A stretch of 64,000 nt of DNA from Eunapius fragilis (lineage: Eukaryota > Porifera > Demospongiae > Spongillida > Spongillidae): assembly GCA_963681505.1 (NCBI GenBank), contig OY811974.1:7742167-7806166 (forward strand), given 5' to 3'. The notes beneath the pieces are model-generated. The model was given only the letters and a program-made list of their open reading frames with translations, was not told the DNA's origin and ran no database searches. The position numbers and the translations under genes are program-made. Positions 12,601-24,600 of this stretch are shown here, piece after piece. How positions within the stretch are numbered: the stretch's first letter is position 1; every line of letters starts with the position of its first letter.

Positions 12601-15600
12601 CCACTATCCCCTACACATGCCTTCACTATCCCATACACACACCTCCACCATTTGTCTGCTTGCCTGCCATATATATGGCTCTAATAACTACTTCCGTTGG
12701 CCAACATCCGGTCCAGGGCAACGCCCAAAAACGTTTTGCCCAAAAAAATTTTATGTCGATATCTAGTGACCAAGTTAAAGGCTTCAGAGTTTTTTTGCCA
12801 AGCATCACTGGACTGACTGTCAGTTTTTGACTATTGTAAGCCTTGAAACGTGGTTGAAGTTACACCTTCCCTTTCGAAGGAAGACATGGATGCTATGGAT
12901 AAGCTCATTTTGGATCACCGGTTATTTATTTAATATATAATTCATTTCGGCTTAAACGCTAGACCTTTCATAAAATGTGCAATTGTCTTTGTCCCTATCA
13001 CAACCACTGCTGCCCCGCCTTAATCATCTCCATATTTGTTTTCCACAACATGATGTATCTATTGACATTGTAAATGGAAATCAGTACTGCTGGGCTGTTG
13101 GTTTATAAAAAGTGATATTGAGCTGGAATTAGTATGATTAATTTACAAAGTATGCAAAATGCTTGCATTACATCATTATTATAAATATTAGCACAAAGTC
13201 ATGAAGGATGAAGTTCCATTGCAAGTATTACTTCGGCAATGGACCTGTCACCTGCCTAAGGTAATGTTTAGCCTGCCATTAATGTCTGCCCAAACTGTAG
13301 GCTTGGGGGAAGACATGCTGATGGCCAGGTGGGATGACAACCTCAAATACATTTCTTGGGCCTCCTTTCCCCAGCTGTCATTGCTTGCACAGCTACAGGA
13401 ATGCAGGTCCAACCCAACTCAAGGAATTTGGACCATTTGAACATAGTTTGGGAGCTAGCAGCAGGGGCTGCCATTTAGTTTGATTCACTCAAGACGGCGG
13501 GGTAAGGGATTATGTCACTGTGAGATCCAGTGGTGTCTGTCCCATCAAGCAATGTGGATATCAGCTGTGAAGTAAGGTTATGATCCCTAGTAAGCCCTTC
13601 CCCTTCTCCAGCCCTACGCCTAGATGGGCACGATGGCAAAGGTCCGCAATGCTTTCCCTCATGAGTGTGTGTCCTATAACCACATCTCCTACATGTCTGC
13701 AGGTCATCGCATGGTGGTCAAGGGAATCAAGGGAGGTTTTGGGGCAGAAAGGGCACATGACCCCACCTGAGGTGTTCAATCCCAGCCACCATCTCAATGC
13801 AGCCTGGTATACATTGGGCTCCAGGTGCAAGCCCAAACCAACAGAGGAGATCACTGATAGCCAAGAAGTCACTGTGAAGAGGTGTGGCTTGTTTGCTGGG
13901 TAGGAGGACTCCACCAGATATTTAAATAGTTTTTCTTCAAACTTCCCAGACAAAACCTTCACTATGTACTTATATATTTTATCGTCTTCTCAATGTGATA
14001 CAAAAATGTCCATATGGAAAGGAACAGAATCGCTCAGAGTATAAGGTAGATGACAGTATGGTTTAGGAAAGGTAAAAACATTGAATGGTTATACCGCAAT
14101 AACCACATTACCTCAGGTTGTAGTTCTTTATGATGAACACATAGAAATACAAATAGGAATCGTGAGTTGGAAAAGGTATCGTCACTTGATAAGGAATGAC
14201 CCAGATGACCACATTACACATTTAATACAATTTTTATGCACTCGTTACCTGATATTGTACCCATCGTATGAACTGTTGCTCCCTCCCTGTCTTGAAAATT
14301 AATAAAGCACAAAATTATATCGTCATTTGCATGCATTGATGAGTATTTGGTATACCTAGTAGCTGAATAATCAGGGGTGCAGTCAGGGTATATCCAAGGC
14401 TCATCAAGAATGCATTTCCAATGTATCTTCAAGTTAATCACAGCCCCCTATTGGAATAATGCAATGATCGTGCTGCGTATTACATACCTGTACAGAAGAT
14501 ATATTAATGTACCATTTATTAGACAATATTCACTCAATCTGATTGATTGATTGCAGGTATCAGAACACGGTAGAGAAACATCGCAAGGGACTCTTAGATC
14601 ATAGTGCCAGAGGACGAGAATTCCCCCCCCTCCCTCCCCCAAGGCACTGGCACTTAGAATCCATGACACTGGCACTTAGAATTCCTCACTTGTGGCACTT
14701 TGAATACCACCGATTAATATTCAAATATCACATGTATTTGCGTACATGATATTTGAATAACTCAATGCTCATTGATACTCTGATCATTACTAGTACACTA
14801 CTAAAAGTTATGTTTGCACATGAGTGGAAATAACCCTCACTAGCTCTAAGAACACCCCTTCTGGCACTTGGAATCTCCACTTCAAAAGCTTCTTGCATAT
14901 CAGTCTGTCAATGAAATCGTCACGAATATTTTCCATTTCATTTTGTGTACCTTTCTTTTAATTGTTTTTTTTTTACTATATGACGAATGAATAATAATAA
15001 TGAACGTTTACATATTATTACAAATGACCATGCACCAATCTACCCTAACCCTCCATTGTCATAGCTTCAGAGATAGACCTTGCAATAAAAGCAGGGCATT
15101 GGCTCGAACTAATAGGATACTTAGCCTGCCATAAATGAAATTTAGCGTGTTAGCCTTTGTTGAATTGCCTTGTGCCGCAAGTCATTCTTTATAATATTAA
15201 TCTGAATATTATCAAGATAACACATTTAGCAACATGTACATGCACTAGTCTACCGTTTGTTCAAATAACTAATAGAAGCCTCAAATGATGCGCCCTTTAC
15301 CTCCCCAGCCAGTGGCTCAATTCAGATGGCTTGACAATGTTTTCAGGTGTAGCCCAGTCAGACGTTGTTAAGTTCAAACTAAATCCTTTCTTAGCCGATG
15401 CACACGGACTTGCAAACGGTACATGAGATCAATGCCCAGAACCGAAAAGGAACACTCACGTGTCCTCCCAACCAAAAAGGAACACTCACGTGCCCTTCCA
15501 TGCCCAGTCCTACAACATCCCCTCCCATTTATAGTTCAACAGCATACACACAAAATGTTCAAAGTTACTGTTTCACGAAATCCTGGACCCATGCTGGGGT

Positions 15601-18600
15601 CTGGAGATCCGACCACTTCGTGTCTTGTATTGACTTGGCCCAATCTCGCCCCAGACCATTTTCTGTGCAGGTTCTGGGTGATTATTGGGCTCCGTCTCCA
15701 ATGCAATGTTCGTTGTTCCTCTCTTGCAGAGCTTTCATCCAGTTGCAGTACATTGGGTACTCCCGCTGCTGTTGCTTGAGCTATGGGCCACAGCCTCTTT
15801 TGTGTTCTCCTCCAACACTTCTTCAGAGCGTGATGGATGGTTCACTGAGGGCTTCAGAAACCTACGATTTCTGTGAACCTGTGATCATCAATGTCCACAA
15901 TATAGGATCAATTTGACAAACGGCCCACACAAGTACCCCTTGAAAGCCTGCATATCTTGAGCCAGCACTGGTTGTCCAATAGCAAGTGTCGGCAGAGTCT
16001 CTCTGGGGGGACCCTTTGATTGGTCCTTAGTATTTGATGCTAGCTCCTGCTTCTTGAGTTTCTCCAACACATGGGGTCAATGACAGGATCCCGTTTGTAC
16101 TCCGCCATCGGAACAACTCCCCTTGTCCGTCGGGCCAACAGTCTCTGACAAGAACTAGACCCCATACCAATGGTAGGGGTGTTCCTCCACTCTAGTAGGG
16201 CCAGGTATGGATCTTTGCTTCTCTTCCACAGCTTCTTGGCAATTTTTACCGCAGATTCTGCCGAACTTTTCCCAGGGTTTTCGCAGAATCTCATTGACTA
16301 GCAACTTCTCTTTGGGAAAAGTTGGGGAGGTTTCTTCACACACTGGACACTGACTCACTGTTATCTCGATGCGGCACCTATAGCAGGCATTACACGGCTT
16401 AACAGGAGTGGCAGTTGTTGCTGATGACATGTATGGTATTGGGAAAACAATGGAGGAAGCCAGATTCAATCACGATGCAAATCTAATGCAACTGCTGAAA
16501 GGAGCGAGGGAACAGCATCTGAAACTAAGTAAGAATAAGTGCGCCTACATTTGATGGAATTGCTGTACATTGGGCATGTCATTTCCGCAAAAGGTATTCA
16601 GCCAGACCCCTCAAAGGTAGAGGCAATATGTGGTATGCCGGAGCCAAAAGGGGACCAGCTGATGTACGAAGGTATTTGGGTATGTGTACCTTGCAAGTTA
16701 TATTGTCAGAAGAGAGCGAACCATTGAGGAGACTGACTGAATCAGATTCCGAGTTCATATGGGGAGAGAGAGAGAAGCAGGCATTCCTGACGCTGAACGA
16801 CTTGATTGCAAAACAACAACTTCTAGCATTCTGTGATGTATGAAACCAGTGGTTCTTCAATGTGATGCCAGTACCAAAGGTTTAGGAGCTACTCTTCTAC
16901 AGGAAGGGTGTCCTGTGCTGTCTGTCTCCCGTTCCCTGACAAGAAGCGGATGAAACTACGTGGCTCTGGAGCTGGAGTGTTTGGCCATTGTATTTGCCTG
17001 CCAGACATTTGACCAGTATATCTTTGGGAAACATGTTCGGGTAGAAACAGATCATAAGCCACGAGAAACCATCATTAAGAAATCCATTCTAGCTGCCCCT
17101 AGACATCTACAGAGAATGTTGCTGCAGCTTCAAATAAATTCCCTGGATGTGGTGTACCGGCCAGGTGAACAGCAGGTGGTTGCAGACACGTTGTCCAGAG
17201 CACCGTTGAGTCAGACAGCAACTGTATGGAAGCAGGATTAGGTGGTTTTCCAGCTGCAAGACATCAAGGAATCAGAATGCATTTCCATATCAGTGACCAA
17301 CGAATTGCAAATGTGAGAAAGCAGGACTTCAGGACGAGGAACCAATGGCATTGCAGAAGGTGATAGCCACTGGTAATATCTCATATACCAGAGGTGGTGT
17401 GCAGCTATTGGAATTTTCATGACACCATGACTGTTCAGGATGGTATCGTGTACAAAGCAGGGCATGTGGTCATTCCGTTGAAGATGAGACCCGATATACA
17501 GCAGCGTTTGCACTCCAGCCATCAGGGCGTCCAGTCCACAGTGAGAAGGGCTCGAGATGTGGCATACGGGCTGGACATGAGTAAGGACTGAAACTCTTCA
17601 GGCGCAAAAGACACACCAAACGGAAGTCTCAGCCATCTGTAACAACCCTTTGGACCCCAGAATGTAGTCAGAAAACTGCTTCTTTCAGACAGTTTTATCT
17701 GTAAGAACCCATCCTTTGTGTCCAGAAGACTGAACAGCTTTGCCTCTTTCAAATTTGGCCAAACATCGTCAATGGTCGGCATGTTGAAATGGTTTCTGTG
17801 AATAGCCTTGTTCAGGTCTCTTGGGTCAAGGCAAATTCTGACTTGCTTCTTGTCCGGTTTCCAAACTGTTGTAATGTTGCTGATCCAGTCCTTTGGCTGA
17901 TCCACTGAAGCTATCACTCCAGCTTTCTCTAGTTGTGCCAGCTTGCTCTTCACTTCTTTCCTCATGGTATGGGGGATCTTGCTGGCCTGTTTTGAACTGG
18001 TAGCACCTTTCATCCAAGTCAATGTCGTATTCGCCAGATAGACACCCTACACCCGTAAACAGGTCTTCAAACTGCTATAAGATCATGAGGTGGAATTGTC
18101 GAAATAGCATCTTTTTCCGGCTGTCTCCCTCCAAAACAGACATGGCCACATCCAGTAAGCGTTTTAGATGGTCTGGGTACATTTGCGGTGTCTCGCCTGG
18201 CCCCAACTTTCATGACTGGAATTCAGCTGAATTGGATAAGCCTCAATGCATTTTAGAGCAATTTCTTCACCTCATCGTGTCTGGATCGGTATGCCTAACC
18301 ACGAAACCGAAGTTTCCTTTTCCAGCAACGTTAGTAACTTTAGAGCCATCGTCTCTAATCCCATTTATTGTCCGCCCCACAAATATCGCTGTCGGCAATT
18401 TAAAAAAAAAAAGCGCTCCATTCCCGCAATCCCGATTGCGATTCTCTGCTACCAGTGTAGTGTTGAGCTCTCAGCTCAATTGTATGTAAGTTACATCAAA
18501 ATACACATGACGTATATATGCAAAACGACACAAAGAACAATATAGGACAACAGCAGTCACTGGTCTGCAACGGCTCCAATTGTGAAGGCACTGCGACAAG

Positions 18601-21600
18601 AAGCGGCGCGGCAACAATGACTGCGCGGTGCTGGTCATATGATTACATGCATCATTACATTACACATGGAAATAGTGATTAGTTCACCCGTACACGGAAC
18701 TCCATGCAAGTGCACATGTGCGCGCATTATGTCGTAGCTACGTATGCTACAGCAGTATAAGGATAGTGACCAATTATAGGTGCTTAGGGGTTTAAACGAA
18801 TAATTAAGAGCTTTGTCATGAAAATTTTGGTTCGCCGAAAATTGGTCCGGGCGGACCATTGCTTGAAATATTTTTGCGGGTAAGTAAAAATTGTCCATTT
18901 ACATTAATGTGTCGATGGTAGAACAGAGAAATCAATTCTGGCACAACTATAAACCCTAAACCCCGCTAGTGGGTGGTTAATAGTGACTGCACGGTCTTCC
19001 ATTGCCCAGCTGGCTGCGACAGGGTCGTCGGGCTACAAATGGTTCGCTAAAATTGATTCTCGGTGAGTCCTAAGGTGAAACCGGGGAACCTGCTGGTATA
19101 GGCATAGACGGCAGTTGCAAGACCGGCCCGACCGGCTACTTTTAACTTAAGGTCCTTAATTAGTGTACGAAGACCGGGCTGGTGTGGGTCCAGCGGGTAC
19201 GCGAACTATTATAGGGTGGCCCTGATGTATGCTATACTATCGCCGTTCGCGTTATTGGATTCAGTAGAGGATTGGAGCTTCGTTACTCGCCACGGTGCTT
19301 GGCCTCTGTCATTTCTCTAAAGAACAGAGGCAAAGCGCCGTGACGTGCGCTGGGGTAAATTAGATACCGCGCCTTCCTTCTTCTCAATGCTCTCCGTTGA
19401 CCGCGTAGAGTAGTGTCGCTCTACATGTAGTTGCTCCGTTTAACTACATTTAAACTGCACTTCAGGAAGCTCGTACCCGGCCAGACGGTGCTGGTGTAAT
19501 CATTATTCTGGTACGCTTGAAACATTATGCGATTATAATTATTATAGTGGACCTACGTACGCAATACAAATGTACGCATGCATGCGCAACATTGCGGGCA
19601 TAGCAACTACTAATTTCTTTAACATGTAGCATACCTTACGGGATAATTCCGTGAAACTTTGTTTTGGTGATATCATTTCAACTATCTGACCCAATGTGAA
19701 GATAGAACATCCTGGGGATTTATCCTTATCATATGTACAATTTTCCAAACCCGACTGTTCATAACCACCATAAATGTTGCTTCTGTGAAAAAAATAGGCA
19801 ACCGTGATTTTAAAAAACGCATCAAGATTTAACTCATCTACCTCGTGTACTTTAAAGAAGAGGTTGGAAATGACACCGTATTTTTAATTAGCACCGTGAA
19901 ATTTATTGCCTCAATCTTTGGATATTGTTTGCTGAATGAATAAATTTAAAAATGGCATTTAAGTGCATATAAACTATTAGCATGGTATTACCTTTCGTTA
20001 CTTTCAGCTTCTACTGGACACCAGGCAAGCACATTGCAAGTCTTAGTTGTTATGTTGCATGTTCCAGTCTGGGGACCTATATTAAAAGATATAAACATAA
20101 TTGTGCCAAACAAATCGAATTTGCAGTTGGCAAATTTTGAGTTCCAAATTAGAGAAAATTAAAGCGTACCATTTCCATTTCGCAGAACCTTTCCATTAGT
20201 GCAGTCTAAATCATTCAGACATCCTGATCCTTTCACAGAGTTCAGATCCTCTGCACATATACCAACTGACTGGTCGCAAGTAATCCACACATTGGTCATC
20301 ACAAAGAAGCTGTCATAGTCCTAACAATTGTGAGGAACATATAAATGTAGGTTTTTAAGTCCTTTATTGCGTACTACAACTGTATCATCAAGCACACATT
20401 GATAAGTGCTTGAATTTATAATTAGCCTTATATGTACATTTCAATGCGAGCGTTACAAATCGTTTGCTTGTCCTGAAAAAATTGAAAAATTATCACAAGG
20501 GAGATATTACTGGACACTGTGTCTCATATATTATTCATATTTGAGTGTGCTTTTTCTTAATACTGCATCGTGGTTGAGCACAAGTTGACCATACTCACAT
20601 GTGCTGTATTAATGCTAGCACGTGTCACGAACACACTTCATTTAAAAATAATAATAATAATATTGTATACCCACCATTTGATATATTTTAGTACCTTTTT
20701 ATATCTCAAGCATATTTGAGCAAGAATAATGACGAGGCAGTGTTAGCTTACGATCTGCAATGCACTGATAGCTATGCTGTAGACAATTAGAAATGGTATG
20801 TCTGGCCCCAAACACTGGTTGTAAATAAAAGTTTAATTTAAACGAATTCCTTGCATATGCATTGCATTGAAAGAGACAGTTCTAGTATCAAATTACTGCT
20901 TATTTTTTCCATTTGAAGTCTGCTCACTTTGAAATGCGCCTTTTAATAAAGACTGACTTTTTGTTACAGCCGCATCATTATATTCGTTTTTACTTCTTTG
21001 TTTCCTATATTGATGTTTGATCACATAAAAACCCACCTCATTTAATAGCTATGGATATTATTTTTTATAGTTTCCTGTTACTTGTAAGCAATAAAGCATT
21101 TTAATTAAGCAGAATTGCTCTTATAACTTTATGATGAATAGCCCAGTTTTGCACTGCATAATAATTTTGATTTACATTCATACATGGTGCAAATGTGTAT
21201 GCAAATATTGTATATGTGATATTTCTGCTATATATAATTCATCCTTTATACTTACTGTTGTGTTGATGTCACATATACCATATTTACTAACACATCTGCA
21301 CCACATTTGATCAGTAGTAAATACATTGTAAATGCAAATTATTATGCAATGTTGGATGCCTAAGGATCATTTGATAGAAGCTCTTTGGAGTTCACGGAAA
21401 ATCAAAAATTTGAAAACTTGAAAAAGTACCCAGAATGGTGATTTTGCTAAACACTGTCCCATATTTATTTACATACATAAAGAAGAAACACTTGCACTTG
21501 ATGCTAAAAACGCTCTCTCCTTTCTGCCCTGTTTAGATCTGCTCTGGTTTGGTCCTTAGAACGCTGGATGAAACATTTTGTAGTTTGAGCTTCCTAAGAA

Positions 21601-24600
21601 CAAGCAGCTTTCATGTGAAGCAGGTGTTACGTCATCAATAGTATAGCATTGAAATATTGAAATGCAACTCATATAAGCCTGAACACCTGAGCATACTTCT
21701 AAATATAGCCACACAAACTTACAATTAAACAGGCATTTATATTCCTTGCACAAAATCTTGCTCAGCCACATGCTTCTTTTTCAAGCATGTACTAATAATC
21801 GCGATCCACGCTAACGGGTGCTATATAGGATTGGTTCCGAGGGTGGATTACTGGATATCAACAACTCAGAATCCAAGCTTGCAACATTACAACAAGATTA
21901 AACACAAAATAGTCCTGGAAGTGGCTGGAAAAAAGTCCCTATCTAGAAAGTGATTTTATAGATGTAGGATTGGTGGTGCTGAAAAAGGTACAGATCTGCT
22001 GAAATGGGTTTTTTAATTCTATAATTAGAATTAGTAGGACTGCATAATGTAGAAACCCTGCACTTATCTAGTTTCATTATTACACCACCAATTCTACAAC
22101 CAACCGATCACTTTTTTGGTGGAGAAGTTATATAGCATGTAATTGATGTCAGGTAACGGATGTAATAAAAAACGTGACTCGCATCTGGATGGATGATGTG
22201 AATCGGATAAGTTTCCTTTTTGTCGCTATCTAACAATAACACAATTAGGAAAAGTTTTGCGTTGGTTCTGTGTCATAACAGCGCGCTTTAAGTGAACAAA
22301 TATACTCTTGCTCACGCTTCGTACCCGGTCCAATTGTTTATACGCCGCCATTTTTGTTCTCTTTCATACATTAAAAGATCGATCATTATAATTCAATCAA
22401 ATGCAAGATAACCACTGATTCTCCACCTTCTCCTTCCTCTAATCGCATGCTAGTTTCTGACCCCCAAAGATACAATATGCTGAAGCGATTGGAGGAAGGA
22501 GGAGAATCACTGGTCATCTTGCATTCGAAAGAAAGAACCAACGCAAAACTTTTCCTATTAGTGTTATTGTTAGATAGCGACAAGAGGGAAATTATCCGAT
22601 TCAACTCCTCCATAATAAGAAGGTACGGGATATTTTGTTTATTAAACCTATCAGTATTTCTCTCATTTGTTGTATTTTGCTTAATAAGTAATGTATCGAA
22701 TATAGGCTTAATAAACAAAATATTCAGTACCCTCTCATTGTGCAAATCACCGATACACGAAAAGGGTTTGTAGAGCAAGATGGTTTCACATGTGTATGCT
22801 TGTGAGAATTAATTGCACTGTTTTGTGAGTTACATATACTTGGTGGTAATGTAGGTAAAATAAATGTTCTAATGACTGCAACCTCTCCATATAGGTACAT
22901 GTACGCCTTGTATGAACCCAGGAGTATAATGGTGGTCTTGAAAAAGCTCAGCACCAGTGGACACCCTGCTAGCTTCATCAAGTTCCCTTTATGTTGGGGC
23001 ATCCACATCACTACATGGCCCCTCATTCCTCTCATCAGGATACCCACCCACCCCCGCCCCTCCCCCTCTCCATTTACTTAGATGCTGCACTTCCACATTG
23101 GGACACCTCACTTGGACCATTCCATCCGGTACACGCACCTTCCCTTCCTCCACATAGTATACCCCTCCTGCTCCAGCAACCCCCACTTTCACCACCAGAA
23201 GTAGACACCACTGGGGATCCTAATACACCATCTTCGAATCTAGAAGAGGGGTCTGCTGCAACTAATTATTGTTGCAGCTCAATTGGATACAATGTCATTA
23301 TCTCCCACAAGGGTGTTCATATAACACAATTTGCTTAGCTTCAAATTTGTCAATTGGGTGGCTGGTTTAAATTGCAGGAGCGATGGGTGAGAGAATGATG
23401 AGTGACACCACAAAATTAAATGATCTTATTTCAAATTGTCTAGTTACTATCTCTTATCTCATGAAAAATTTAAAAACAGTTGGGACAAGTAATAAAAACA
23501 TTCTCTACAATAAATGTTATGCAGGAGCTAACCGATTATCAGGTTTCGTGCAGGATACGCAAAAAACTATCCTTTCGAATACCAAAACGGTGTTATTCGG
23601 TAAAATCGGTTATTGGATTTTTTATACTCGAAAAAAACCGGTTTGCGTTTCTCCATTCGGAAGTACTTCGGCATTCGTCTTTGGAATCGATTATTCGAAT
23701 ATCTTTTTAAAATGTGAATATCCGCGGAAATTGTATATCGCATAATTAGAGTTCTGATTTTCAACGTTCGTTAAATTTTAACGAGTTGACCATGTACCAG
23801 TGGATGAACTAGTATGTAATGGCGTGGCAGGTGCACGCGGTCCTCTTGGGCCTGGTATATAGGCTTCACTTATCATGCAGAGAACTCGCCCTATACATAT
23901 ATAACGCCTCAAGACCCGCTACTATTAGAGCTAGTCCTAAAACTGCGGCAAAAGGAAAAACAGTTGACTGTGCTGTGCTACCAAGCGAATATTCAACGAC
24001 TTCAAGTAAACTATACAATCACCGTCCTATACGCTGGTTTGCTTTGTATAATAATATCTTTGTAAAGAGTTACTTAACGATGAAAAATAATAAATTGTAT
24101 TTTAAATCTCTAACCAGCAGGCATTCTAGTCCCAAACTGGTCCCTCTCACGCCCAGCTGCATTTGACATAAAGGTCATCAATCCGCTTAATTTGCATTTA
24201 TACAAGAAGCGGCTCAAACCTGTGGTCATGCAGCTGAGATGGGAGAAGAGGCCAAGCACTCAAGAAATGATGAGGCATGTGCCCTTAGAGGATGGTCATG
24301 CATCTCTTTGGTTTTAGAAGTGTTTGGGGGATGGGGCAATGAAGCTATCAATGTACTTTTGGCCATATCCAAAAAGGTAGCCACGCAACTATGTCGACCT
24401 CTGAATATGAGGTTATGTCGGGCATCTACAGTCGCCTCAGCCTCACCCTCATGAGGCAGAATGCCAGGGCAATTTTGGCCAGATGTGTCTCACCAAACAC
24501 GTCCTATGTGACTTTTAGTTATTTGTAGGGCTTACAGTTTATATGTTTTAAATTCATGTATTCGGGGTATACTATTAAAATGATTATAATATTATACACG

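Noticed and set aside
12013-12766. Two overlapping proline/threonine/histidine-rich frames of over 220 codons
   Set aside because: They follow the tandem CACCTCCACCATCCC repeat in two frames at once, so they reflect repeat composition.
18960-19480. Mitochondrial or ribosomal RNA insertion
   Set aside because: The block is GC-richer and has a GGGGTAAATTAGATACC-like string, but none of the longer conserved rRNA cores could be found.
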